Shown here in pieces: positions 53,059 to 63,187 of a stretch of 64,000 nt of DNA. The notes beneath the pieces are model-generated. The model was not told where the DNA came from, did no database searches, and was given only the letters and a program-made list of their open reading frames with translations. This stretch comes from Dendrophyllia cribrosa (Eukaryota; Cnidaria; Anthozoa; Scleractinia; Dendrophylliidae), in NCBI GenBank assembly GCA_024195265.1, contig JAJLRJ010000006.1, positions 22,525,523 to 22,589,522 on the forward strand, in the 5' to 3' direction. Numbering within the stretch: the stretch's first letter is position 1; the number at the start of each line of letters is the position of its first letter. The position numbers and the translations under genes are program-made.

Positions 53059-56000
53059 CCTCAACCTCGTTCCCAGGGTCTCTCATCTTCCCGCCCCCTG
53101 ATGAGATGATGAGAGACCCTGGGAACGAGGTTGCCCCCGCCTTAGGTATTGCCATAGTAAGACTCAGTTCGTAGCAGCCTATAAAAAGCAATAGAATGCG
53201 TTTTAAATTGTGTCGAAAGTAATTTCGCGATTGCTTTGATTTTGCATTGCTACGCTTTGTGATTGGCCAATAAATCTCGCGCTGCTTTCTAAACCAATCA
53301 GAAGTAAAAACTACTCTGAGGCTCTGTTACACTGTACACATAACAATTTTTCATGCACATGTAACTTGTTTTACAAAGCATCTTCACCGACTTGATCTTT
53401 CATCGATCTTGTTGCAAGAAGTTGCACGCTCGATTTTTACCTGTAACATCCCCTCGTGCAGCTGCAATTTTTAAGTTGCACAAAAAGTAGTGCAATCGTG
53501 AATTGGTTTCTACTTTCTTCAAACAAATTTTTCACCTTTATTGTACATGTAGTTTGCGAAATTAGCGACTCTAATCAGCAAAATTTTCAATGAGAAGACC
53601 GCTTTTCAATTTTTATATGCCAACTATCTGTATTTGTCAGGGCTAAACTCACCAAAGAAAGCAGAATTAGCTGGGATATTCCTAAGCCATGTAGCAGGCA
53701 GGCCTTGGTAAGCTCCACGAATTCCATGCTTCTTGACAATAACATAGGCAGCATGGAACACATTTCTGTACATGACTGGCTCCCCTGACTTTGCCCTTAT
53801 GATCTGAATTTGCATTTTTGATTTAAACTGCGGGGAAAAAATTACATTAACTTTTAACGCTTTAAAAGGTGTTTGTGGAAATTTTCCTGTGCTTTGTTGG
53901 CAGACTCCAACCCTGCAATGTCTCGTCTTAACGCAAACAGTGGCTGCCTACTTTCCAGAGCAAATATAGGGGAATCCTCTTTTCCTCAAACACCAATACC
54001 GTGAACGCATTTTTAGGCAACAAACGTTTATATCAAAACGATTCAGTCAGACAAAGTAACACTTTCAAACAACAAAATTGGGAACGGCAATACTAATAAT
54101 TGTTTCGTTGATAATTTACCCTACAGGTCAACAATAAATTAGCTTTAGCGCTCGTAACTGCTGGCCCTTTCAATTGTCCTCGCAAGCAATCTCTGTACTA
54201 TATTTGTAACATTTACTGCAGAATTGTGCCTTACTTTAATATTAATTTGTACCAATTGTTAGAATCTTTATAACGACTTATTACCGAAACAATGGAAAGA
54301 TTTGTGCAAGCATGCGATACAGTCTTGTTTCTAGGTCTTGTTTATGCGGAAGCAAACTTCTTACTGTATATCATTGAAGAATTCCCATACTGTACAAGAT
54401 AGAGAAACAATGTAAGAAATGGGGAAAGCTGGTAGTACAAAGGATAGTGATGAGAAAAACAGAGTAGAAAAGAGAAAAGGCTCAAAATGGCTATGTGGTT
54501 CAACAACAGTCAAAGGTGTTGGGAGTAAAAAAGGGCAGGACCATCCAAATAAAAATAACGACTTTTTTTCTTGGAGGATAAAGAGTTTTATGTTAGTCTC
54601 CTCAGCATGCCCACACTACTCACATAGATTACCCAATTTATGGACTGCTCATCTACATGTAGCTTGAAATAATTATTATTTTGAAGACTTAACATAATCA
54701 TCTTACCAAATCAATGGGTCCCTCAACCAGAGCAGCAACAGAACCTGTAAACATACCACAAAGAAAGTACTCTGGAACAGTGAGCCGCTGACCTTGCCGT
54801 TCCTTCCCAGCAAAAAATGCAGTTATCTGTGAAACAAATGAAATGTGATGCACATGTTATTTTTAAAAGCAGGGTGCATTTTTTGTGTGTGGGAGGGGGA
54901 ATAAAAAGTTTAAGTCAAGAATAATTAATAGTTTACATAAAATAAAAATATGATTTTTGAAAAGAAACGTTTTCAGACAACTTTTAAAAATTGATAGAGT
55001 TTCAGATGATTTGATTTGATTTTGATAAAGTGTGATTTTCAAAATCGTTCCAGATTTTAGGAGCATTGCATGTAAAAAGAGAAAGCATGGCACATTTACC
55101 ATACTGTAAGTGTCTGTAGGGACTTGAAGAAGTGAAAGGTTGGAAGAGCGCAGTAAACAAAATGGTAAAAATTGTAGTTATTAAGAAGAGAAGATACATG
55201 TAAGTACAGCTGTAGCTCAGAGCTGAGTGACCATTAAGAATTTTATAAGTTAAAAGTACAATTTAAAATTATGTGCATGATTTTAGCTGTGAGGCAATGA
55301 AGCACTGGTGTGCCCCTCATGTGATTGGTTTGTTTGGCGCCAGTGATACAGTTATAAGCCATGCAGCAATGTTTTGAAATATTAAATTTGTAGTTTGTCT
55401 TGTTTTTGTCTTGTAAGACTGCAAAGAAGGCTGGTAAATAGTCCAAGCGATAGGTCACAAAAGCATTAATTTTTTAACCACAGTTTTAAGGTTGTCTTAT
55501 TAGATATTTTTTCATCCAGGCCAGTCTGTTCTTATTGCCAAGATAGCCTTTATGCAAGTATCATTAATGTGTTGTCTCAGGTTAACTTCCTTGCCCAATT
55601 TTTTTTGCCAGGTTATACATACTGTAGATTGACAGAGTACCTCAAAATCGTATGGTGTACATATACATCACAGTCAACTTTTGCCTATAAAGTATTGATA
55701 TTTTATAGGCGAAAGTTGTACACCTTTAGGACCAAAATTTGGTGTATGTATAATTATAAGAGAATCAGCACAGGGAACCCAAATGCTGTGTTAGCTATAA
55801 CAATCATTTAATGAAAATATTGTTACTTACCCGTGTTCCTGTGTCTTTGAGTCGTTTTGGAAGTGATTTGAATTAGATTGAAGATGGTTGACCTTGCATG
55901 TTTTAAATAATTATGATCTTGTCTGCCCCTTCATAAATACGAAGCACCTATCATGTCTCAAGGTTCCATTACCATTAACTATTAACTATATACTCAGGGG

Positions 56001-59000
56001 AGTATCTCGGGTTAATAGTTAATAATAATGGAAACTTGAGATGTAGTGGGCGCGTCGTATTTACAAAGCGGCAGACAAGATAATATTATTTGAAACTTCC
56101 AAAGTCAACCGTCTTCGCTCTGATTCAAATTGCTTCCAAAACGACTAAAAATGACAAAGGAACATACTTTAGGTAAATAACAATAATTTTATTAAACGAT
56201 TATGTTATAGCTAATACAGCGTTTGGGTACCCTGTGGAATTGCAGTAGCAGTTATTATTAGTAGCAGGAGATATTGATCAGAAAACTGTGAAAACATGCA
56301 CCTAATAAAAATTATTGAAACAAATCTACAGAGAAAATGTTCTTATTAAGCTAAGAGTGGGGGAATAATATTGTAATCATGTTTAAAAAACCCACTCTAC
56401 ACACTCAATAAAAATTGGCTGGATAAAAATAACATCACTCTTAGCTTTCAACAACAAATAATCTCTTACGTGTACATGCACATATTGTTAATACGTTAAT
56501 CAAACTAACCTGATAATAGGATGTAAACAGAGTTGCTCTAAAAAACATTTGACCAACAATAGGAGAACCTGGAGCAAAAGAAAATCACTGAAATATTATT
56601 ATGAGGATTTTTGTAATTTGAATAATTTTCAGACATGATAAATATTTCCTGCATGTGAATTTCTGTACTGTATGGGAACTTGTGTAGATGAGTGTAGAGG
56701 TACGGAAGAACAGGAAACGACTTCAAACATCAAGAACTTTATTCCAAAATGGAGGAACCCCCAAAAGCACATGGCATCAAGCGTTAAGTATTATTTACTG
56801 AGCATGCTTTCCCATACATGGATATTAATGATATATAACAATTCCCTTTGTGACAAACAGAAAAATTGCTTGGGGAGTCATGATTTCATCAAAATTAAAT
56901 GATCAATTTTAGCCTAGGCACAATTCCAGTGAGTGGTGGAACCTGTAATCAAAAGGAAACCTAATCATTAAAAACACAAAGATTTTGCATGCCCAAACTC
57001 AATTTTTAGCCTAAGCTGAATGTGATTACCCAGCTCTCGTGATTCTTTTCAACTGCAAATTGTAATTGTACAGCTTCGTTAGACTGCAAATTAGATCAGA
57101 ACGATGATTTTTTCTGACTCTTGTTTCACCCACTGGGATTTAAGACCATAGCAATTCCCAACCAATCACAACTCGGCTCCCATACATGTATCCGAGATGT
57201 GGATTCTGTGGATAGTGTGTTGAGAAAAGTTTGTGAATTTTTCAGATTTTGTATTAAAGCTCAATGAGCCTCAAGAGAATGCTGTACAATTTGTTGTTGA
57301 GTTGAAACATGACAATATAAATTGTGAATCCAATTCCTACTGGATTTGGATAGCCCATGGTGTTTCAAGCTTTGCCTCATTTTGCATTTGTGATTTCTTA
57401 CATTGTATGTTACGAGACAAAATATGACGAGAACATTAGATTGATAGCGGCTGCTTGAGGCACCTTCGTAAGCTGATGTCCAATCTCATTCTCATAATGT
57501 AATTAGTGCCACGACAATGTAACTAATAAGTCATTCATTCATTCATTCATTATTTAGTTTCACCTGTAAACTATACCATGTACATGAAGTCAACGTTATG
57601 CAATATCACCCAGCTAAAATATTATTAACTAGGAGTCTGACACCAAAAAAGTTGAAACCCATTGTATTGTCTGAGTTCCCAGTGTGCAATCCATTTTTGT
57701 ATTTTATTGATATTTTGTCTATATTACATTTGATAAGAAGAACTATTGTATTGTAACAATCCTGAAATGTTGTTGTCTTCTGGCGCAGACAAGTGAGGAA
57801 AAAAAAGAATGAAAACACCCCTGGATAGTTTTTAATGTAGAAAAAAATTTTTGTAAGTGGTCTATGCTAGGCCGATGCTCAGGGACTCTCAAATTTTGTG
57901 GGGCGTACTATAAAATAGAGCCTGGAAAATTGACTAATCGCGCGCACTAACTGAGAGATATAATAAAATGGACTATTGACTGATGCATTAATAATATCTG
58001 TCACTGTAGAGGATGGTGGTAGGAAAGGATGCTGATGATATATTAGTTATTTTTTCTGTCGCCCTAGGGGCTCGTTCTCATGCTACAGGCTCGCACGCGT
58101 TCGCTCACGCTAGGCTAAAAATAAATCAGTCTGTAGACAGACTAATGATACACTGTATATTGTTTTGGCTTTTGTTTCTGTTGACATGCCAGCTTATAAG
58201 TCTACAAATACATGTAGCTTATGTATGGGGTTATTAGCTTGTAGTGATGTGCCGACCGATTTGAAACATCAGAATCCCCCCCCCCCCCTCTCGGGCATGC
58301 CCCGGGCCATTTGAACATTTTCTGTGTCCGGGGATCGGGAATTTGATGTCCCGGGGATGGGGGATTTGACTTTGCCTGGGTGGATGGGGAATTAATGAAG
58401 CGAAAGTATCAAAGTTCAAAATATCTTTTTGGCCCGGCGCCTATCAAACGCACATGGTAGCAGTTCAGATTCATCATGGAGCAATTTAAAGGAAAAAATA
58501 ATATTGTTTTTGTTAGTGAAAAGCCAGAAAAAAGGGGCCAACAAAGCTTTGCAGTGTTTTTGAAGGTATGTATAAATAGTTAAATATGTTAAATATTTAT
58601 AAATCATAGATTTAGCTTCAATTACCATTCAATGCGCACTAGATTACGAGGTCAAGGTGGCCGACTGTATTGCCAGTCTATTTAAATGTCCGCAGAGCAA
58701 CTGCCTACTTAATGTCATAAATTATGGACACACTGGACGCTGTTAAGATCACAAAATTTAATAGGTTTGCTTGTGCCAATGAACAACGCAAAGGACATTT
58801 TGGGAAATTTGAGTAGGGGTATGCACTTGGCTTGGTGTACAATATGTTGTACCATGTTTCAAAACGCTCCGCCACCTCTGTGTTTAGAATAATAAATTTT
58901 CACCTACTGGAATGTCGCTTGCTAGCAACTTGCAACCAGAATAAATCTTGAGAACAACTGAATGCAAAGTGGATTTTTTATTCTCACTAAAAACATTTTA

Positions 59001-59541
59001 TCTTTAGGAGGGGCATTTGACAGTCAAATCCAGTGCTAGGGTGGGGTACTTGAATACAATTTTGGCCCAAGTAGGCGGGAATTTAAACAAGTCGATCTTC
59101 AAAAGTTCAAATGCCCGGGGATCGGCGCATAATGTTTACAGGGCGTTCTTTATCAGCCATATGCATGCCCTCATATCATATATCGGTACACGAGGCGATT
59201 AAGTTAGTCGCCTAATGTACCGATATACACAATTGTTCCAAAGTTAACCTAAATCACTTACCGACTCCTTTGTACAAGCCTCCAATTCCTTCCCATTTCA
59301 TTGTTTTTACGAAACAATCCAAAAGCCCTTTGTAGACCGGCCGGTCTACAGGCTGTGTTTGAAGACGAACTTTAAGTGTGTCGAATGGATGGCCGACTAA
59401 GCAGACAGCAATGCCGCTAAATGTTCCGGAAACTAAATTTTTGATTGTTCTTCTGACAAATGAATCCTCGCTGGCGGGTACCGAGACCTCGATATCAATG
59501 TTTTTGTTCCCTTTCATTTTGGAGTTCCCCGAATCCGCCAT
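52578..59541 (-). CDS. SLC25-family mitochondrial carrier, five exons, one apparent frameshift
   Basis: Exons (in transcript order) 59262-59541, 56510-56568, 54707-54826, 53653-53827 and 52578-52919 join with GT-AG introns. All three carrier repeats are present with the signature PX[DE]XX[KR]: HPFDTLK, GPIDLFK (made across the exon 3/4 join) and YPTDVIK. Other family marks are LVSGTFSGIAV, GLYKGVG, PEYFLCGMFTGSVAALVEGP, GAYQGLPATWLRNIPANSAFF and GFTPCLMRSIPANATLFFV. The expected length is about 324 aa, normal for an inner-membrane carrier. By eye it is nearest to carnitine/acylcarnitine or basic-amino-acid type carriers, but the substrate is not assignable. The sum is one base too long because of the A-run at 52744-52748. 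Confidence 0.9.
52936..53205 (-). pseudogene. Decayed tandem copy of the start of carrier exon 5
   Basis: The segment repeats 52800-52930: minus-strand pieces CYELSLTMAIPKAG and TIHDVVPLGLLVAGMTGGFF match YELSRTMAIPKGG and TIHDVSPMGLLAAGGTGGFL. It is split by a 41-C tract (53017-53057) and a 70-bp hairpin (53063-53132, CGTTCCCAGGGTCTCTCATC and inverse), and lacks the rest of the exon. It keeps a ttttatag-type acceptor, so aberrant inclusion is conceivable. Confidence 0.85.
53017..53057. repeat. Poly-C tract (41 C)
   Basis: The longest homopolymer in the window, inside the duplicated carrier exon and next to a hairpin repeat. Confidence 0.95.
53653..53827 (-). CDS. Carrier exon 4
   Basis: Acceptor ccccgcag; reads FKSKMQIQIIRAKSGEPVMY, HAAYVIVKKHGIRGAYQGLP, LRNIPANSAFF plus one base before GTGAGT. 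It covers the second matrix loop and helix 4. Confidence 0.92.
54707..54826 (-). CDS. Carrier exon 3
   Basis: After the acceptor tttcacag, 40 codons read ITAFFAGKERQGQRLTVPEY then FLCGMFTGSVAALVEGPIDL, ending before GTAAGA. It holds transmembrane helix 3 and the first half of the second signature. Confidence 0.92.
54940..55180 (-). pseudogene. LINE C-terminal relic
   Basis: The minus strand reads GKCAMLSLFTCNAPKIWNDF ENHTLSK and, after a frameshift, ETLSIFKSCLKTFLFKNHIF. AP-x-xWN followed by SL..FK..LK..LF is the usual C-terminus of CR1/RTE/L2-type LINE proteins. Nothing upstream is recognisable. It lies in carrier intron 2, on the carrier's coding strand. Confidence 0.5.
55200..59261. other. 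Carrier introns 1-2, non-coding
   Basis: Apart from exon 2 no coding sequence is seen. Contents include CATT microsatellite at 57531-57553, a 13-C tract at 58276-58288, CCCGGGG-rich repeat arms near 58300-58390 and 59020-59120 that may be ends of one 800-bp MITE, and a perfect hairpin near 59170-59225 (ATCGGTACACGAGGCGATTA and inverse). Confidence 0.45.
56510..56568 (-). CDS. Carrier exon 2
   Basis: After the acceptor gctccag it reads (G)SPIVGQMFFRATLFTSYYQ and ends before GTTAGT. The short exon completes transmembrane helix 2. The phase fits both neighbours. Confidence 0.88.
59262..59541 (-). CDS. Carrier exon 1
   Basis: Begins MADSGNSKMKGNKN and includes the first transmembrane helix (KNLVSGTFSGIAVCLVGHP) and first signature PFDTLK, then GLYKGV plus one base before GTAAGTG. 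The Met at 59541 is chosen for its ATGGCGG context; an in-frame Met at 59607 is possible but adds an Arg-rich piece. Confidence 0.9.
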
Positions 59542-59952
59542 GATGGATCGGGTCATGTGCGGTCTTTTGTTGCGCAAGTCACGCAAGTCACGCGAGTCTC
59601 TTAGCAACCGTCAGGGGTTTGGGCGGTTGTCTGCGGTGTACGGGTCAATGCCGTAAAAACCCCGCAGGCTGCAAACAAATTGGAGCCTGCTGGGAATGAA
59701 CAAAGCCATTGTTAACAAGAAAATTGCCCATTTTGGTGTTTTCATGTATATGAAGTTGAGCTATGAAGCTGTCAAAAAGCAACTTTTCTAACGTAATCTC
59801 GAAACCGCTTCAGCTGCTTCCCGACCCGCCATGTCTGATCTGCGTCAGCAGGGAGCCAATCAGATCTGAGATTGTTATCAAACGCACCAATCACAACGCT
59901 TCTCATATGGAGACGCAAAACAACGGCGGGAAAAAGGTCAGTCGCTTCCAAT
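59542..59952. promoter_or_regulatory. Shared promoter region of the divergent carrier and RING/TRAF genes
   Basis: The two start codons face away from each other, 411 bp apart. Two CCAAT boxes on the plus strand lie at 59856-59860 and 59887-59891, 31 bp apart (NF-Y spacing), and a GGGCGG lies near 59619. There is no TATA box. Both ATGs lie in ATGGC(A/G)G contexts. Co-expression is an inference. Confidence 0.5.
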
Positions 59953-60287
59953 ATGGCAGACGCAACGGAAAACGCACTGCTCTCCTCTAGAAATAATTCC
60001 TTTGAACAGCGGTTTAACTGCTTGATATGTTGGGCACCAAATCTTCGGATGATTTATGGATCTTGTCAGCATCGTTTGTGCGAAAACTGTTTATATGACA
60101 GCGAGGGAAAAAGAAGACTAGGGCTTGAAAGATGTCCTACTTGCCAAAGAGAAAATGCTTTCTCGTCAACCCGACCAGATGTACCTGAGGATAACATAGA
60201 AATTCAAGTTCAGCTTGGAGTAAGGAGATGCCCTAATATAGGCTGTATGCTGCAAATGTGGCACTGGGAATTACCGGACCATTTACA
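59953..60287 (+). CDS. RING/TRAF gene exon 1
   Basis: ATG at 59953; the RING and the first part of the TRAF-type finger; ends in codon phase 2 at ttaca before GTAAGT (60288). Confidence 0.88.
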
Positions 60288-63187
60288 GTAAGTAACTTAA
60301 TTGGAAACTTACACGAAACTAAAAAAAATTATGCACATTTTGGATCTACACGTGCTTCCCTGCTAGCAGAGTCTCCTTTTCCGTTATTTGAGGCGTTATT
60401 ATTAAGCTGTTTATCACTCTGCTAGCAGGGAAATATAAGTTTATCTAGATATATTAAACACGTCGATGGGTAAACGATATTTTAAACGCATTTATCAGCG
60501 GCCATCCCGGGGGGGGGGAGGGGGGGGGGGGGGGGGTGACCCCATGGATGTAAAAATCCAATGTAAAAATCCTCAGGTGTCAATGGGTTAAGCATTTCAA
60601 AGTATATTCAAGGAATCCTAGTTCTTCGTTTCCATGACTTACAAGGTAAGCTGAACCTCATCATGTGTAGAAAAGAAGTGGAATAGCTTTCTTTGCTTAT
60701 TTTTCATTAACTCTTATATGTATATAATTATAGCAAATAGAAAATTAATTATGGCAAATAGAACTCTTTTGAAATATTGCACCTTTTGACTTGGCAGAGC
60801 ACACTTCTTTGCCCCCAGGGGAGGGGCATTAGAAGCTTTTTGTTAAACAATCTTGGTTTTGGGTAGGGGGGATTTGAAAACGTCGTTGTGCAATTGCCCG
60901 GGGGTTCCCAGGGGTCACCCCCCAGGATAGCCGCTGATAAGTGCATAAAGCTTTAGCTATTATTATTGCAATTGAAAGTTTATGCAAATGCGTATAACAC
61001 TTATGGGGTCTTTCTCTTCAGACAATTGCAAATTAACATGTCACAAAACTGGGCTTAACTGCAGAATACCCGGCCACACAAGAACACTTCTTGAAACAGT
61101 AGCTACACGGCTATGTGGTTACTTACAGCTGTAGATACCTTAACCTGTAGCTGCATAGCTGTGTAGCCATGTGGCCACTGACAGTCCCCTGGGATAGACA
61201 AACAATATGTATATTTCTTGTTCTTAAAAAGTGAAAAAGAACAAGCGTGGGGAAAGAATGACTGTGTACAATGTAGCCACGTATCCAGTGTTTTCCAGGG
61301 TATAGCTTCAAAGTGTCCGGGTATTCTGCAGTTACTCCTAGAACTTATTATCATATTAAAACCAGGTAACGGACAAACGCTCTAATAGCCTTCATTGCAA
61401 TTGTCAAACTAAACCATTTTATCCACATGTTCAACTTAAGGTGGCTGAACACAGTTTGCGTGCGCTCTTCAATTTCAGCTGCTTACGTGAGTCAGCGCGC
61501 GCAAAGTTTTGAGAAAAACAAACGTGGTGTCTATTCAGTTATCTTTTCATTTTGCTCAGCGTGGATCGCGAAAGTGTTGTTTTTCGTCTTAAAGATGATG
61601 TTCTTGAAGATGTTTGTTGAATCAATAGATAATATCTAGAACCATTGAAGAAATACACTGCCTTTTTGGTCGGTTTTGTCTTTAGATCTACAATGTAGAA
61701 CCCAGTCAAATGCAATGCATGCGCAGTTAACCAAAAAATTGTGACTGGATGTTTTAGCGACTTTCCTCGGAAACGCGCTGATTTCTACAGAATCACTCAT
61801 TAGAATTTCACGAAATTTGGCACAATAATAGTTCCGAATATGCCGAACTCGCCTGACACCAAAAAAAAAATTTAACAGAGGAGATTTTTACAAAACGCAA
61901 ACATATTGAACAACAAATTACGGAAGATCTCTCTGTCAAAAATTACATGAGACTAGTGTTAACATGCGAATAATTTTACGTGTTTACTAGAGACAAATGA
62001 TGGACAAAATCTAATGACTAGATCGTCTGAAAATGAACGAAACCAAATATTGCAGGCTGATTTACAATCCACCTTGTTGCCATGGCAACACCCTAAAAGC
62101 TCAACAAAAATATAAAAATATAAAGCTTGTTGCTTACTCTTATGCCTCGCCAATTTTGGGCACCCAGACTTTAGGGGTTTCAAAATGACATTGAATGATG
62201 CATAGGTACATTAAAACTGTGTTCAGCCACCTTAAAGTGAAAACAGTATGGTACAATTTTTTGTTTAACTTTGAGGGTCTAGAGTGAATTTTTCAGTTCA
62301 CAAATGAAACATCTCATAAAATGCCTTTAATACTGCCCATTGAACAGCCATTACAGTGGTTTCTGGTAGATTTGAGTTGCATGTACTTACTTACTGCCTG
62401 TTATGCCTGTGATACATAGGTAGCAATGACATTTTTCCACCCCTGCCTGTCTTTTGTTAGTTTCTCAATGGAGTTCCAGCAGTAATTTAACTCCCTTAGT
62501 TCCGTCTTATTGTTCTGTGCAAAGTTCTTTTTTGGGCACCTGATCTACTCTTCCTGACTTTGTCCATCTGCTTTCACTTACACCTAACACATAGACATTG
62601 CAGGTTGAAATGTCTCATCTGCTGTAACTTGGGAAAGTCATCCAGTTTCGTACAAAGTGTGTATGTTGCAGAATCCCAGCCTAAATTTGTTTTTTGCATC
62701 CAGCACTTCCAACTTCATGTCAGTAGTTTCCTTGTTGCTTTCACTACTGGCAGTCATGTTTTTTGAAGACCAGAAGGTCCTTCAGGCAGAGAACTGGTTG
62801 TCCTCATTACTGTTTCCGTAGCAATTGCTTTTTCTTATGGGATGATGTTATTAGCTTCAAGTCCAACCCCCACACCTGGAGGAACAGGAGACTGACTTTA
62901 GTCTGGACCCCACTGGATAATCTGAGCAAAATGAAGCCAACCCACAGGACTGACTTTTGTGTTTCTTTTCTCATTGTAGAGTATGCAGATTTGTTTCCAA
63001 GTCACTAAGTGGAACCAAAAAAGTAAAAAGGAAAAGCTCACATGCTTCTAAAGGTGGTTTGGAAATGAACAATGTCATGATACTGAGAAGGGGAGCAAAG
63101 AATTCAGTTAAACTTGCAAATAATGAACTAGTGGAACAAAAAAATACCACATACAAACTACGGTCAAGGAAAGAAAAAACACATTAG
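59953..63187 (+). CDS. RING and TRAF-type zinc finger protein, two exons, 180 aa
   Basis: Exons 59953-60287 and 62980-63187 total 543 nt, in frame. An N-terminal C3HC4 RING (about residues 24-66: CLICWAP, GSCQHRLCENC, RCPTC) indicates a ubiquitin ligase. A second zinc motif follows, CPNIGCMLQMWHWELPDHL then Q-VC, whose last cysteine comes from exon 2. The C-x4-C-x12-H-x3-C-like spacing is that of a TRAF-type finger, and its completion across the junction supports the splice. The C-terminal 65 residues are Lys/Arg-rich (GTKKVKRKSS, KLRSRKEKTH), a possible nuclear localisation signal. There is no orthologue I can name. Start chosen at MADATENALL; an upstream in-frame Met exists. Confidence 0.82.
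60492..60940. mobile_element. MITE, TTATCAGCGGC ends with poly-G
   Basis: TTATCAGCGGCCATCC and its inverse GGATAGCCGCTGATAA bound a segment with an interrupted G tract (60509-60536) and, near the right end, GGGGTCACCCCCC. Located in the RING/TRAF intron. Confidence 0.78.
61440..62231. mobile_element. piggyBac-like MITE, 792 bp, TTAA flanks
   Basis: GGTGGCTGAACACAGTTT and its exact inverse, with TTAA at 61436-61439 and 62232-62235. The ORFs inside (61427-61639, 61959-62183) have no transposase features. Confidence 0.85.
62390..62790 (-). pseudogene. LINE relic: endonuclease start joined to C-terminus
   Basis: The minus strand, with frameshifts, reads FRLGFCNIHTLYETG and SESRWTKSGR, the start of RTE/Nimb-type LINE endonucleases, then directly ELNYCWNSIEKLTKDRQGWK NVIATY, their typical C-terminus. 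The whole RT is missing. It is an internally deleted copy in the RING/TRAF intron. Confidence 0.55.
62980..63187 (+). CDS. RING/TRAF gene exon 2
   Basis: Acceptor ttctcattgtag; begins by completing Q then VCRFVSKSLSGTKK and runs basic to the TAG stop at 63185-63187. The long intron (2.7 kb) carries several transposons. The exon itself has little domain content, so it is supported mainly by phase and by the completing cysteine. Confidence 0.75.
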
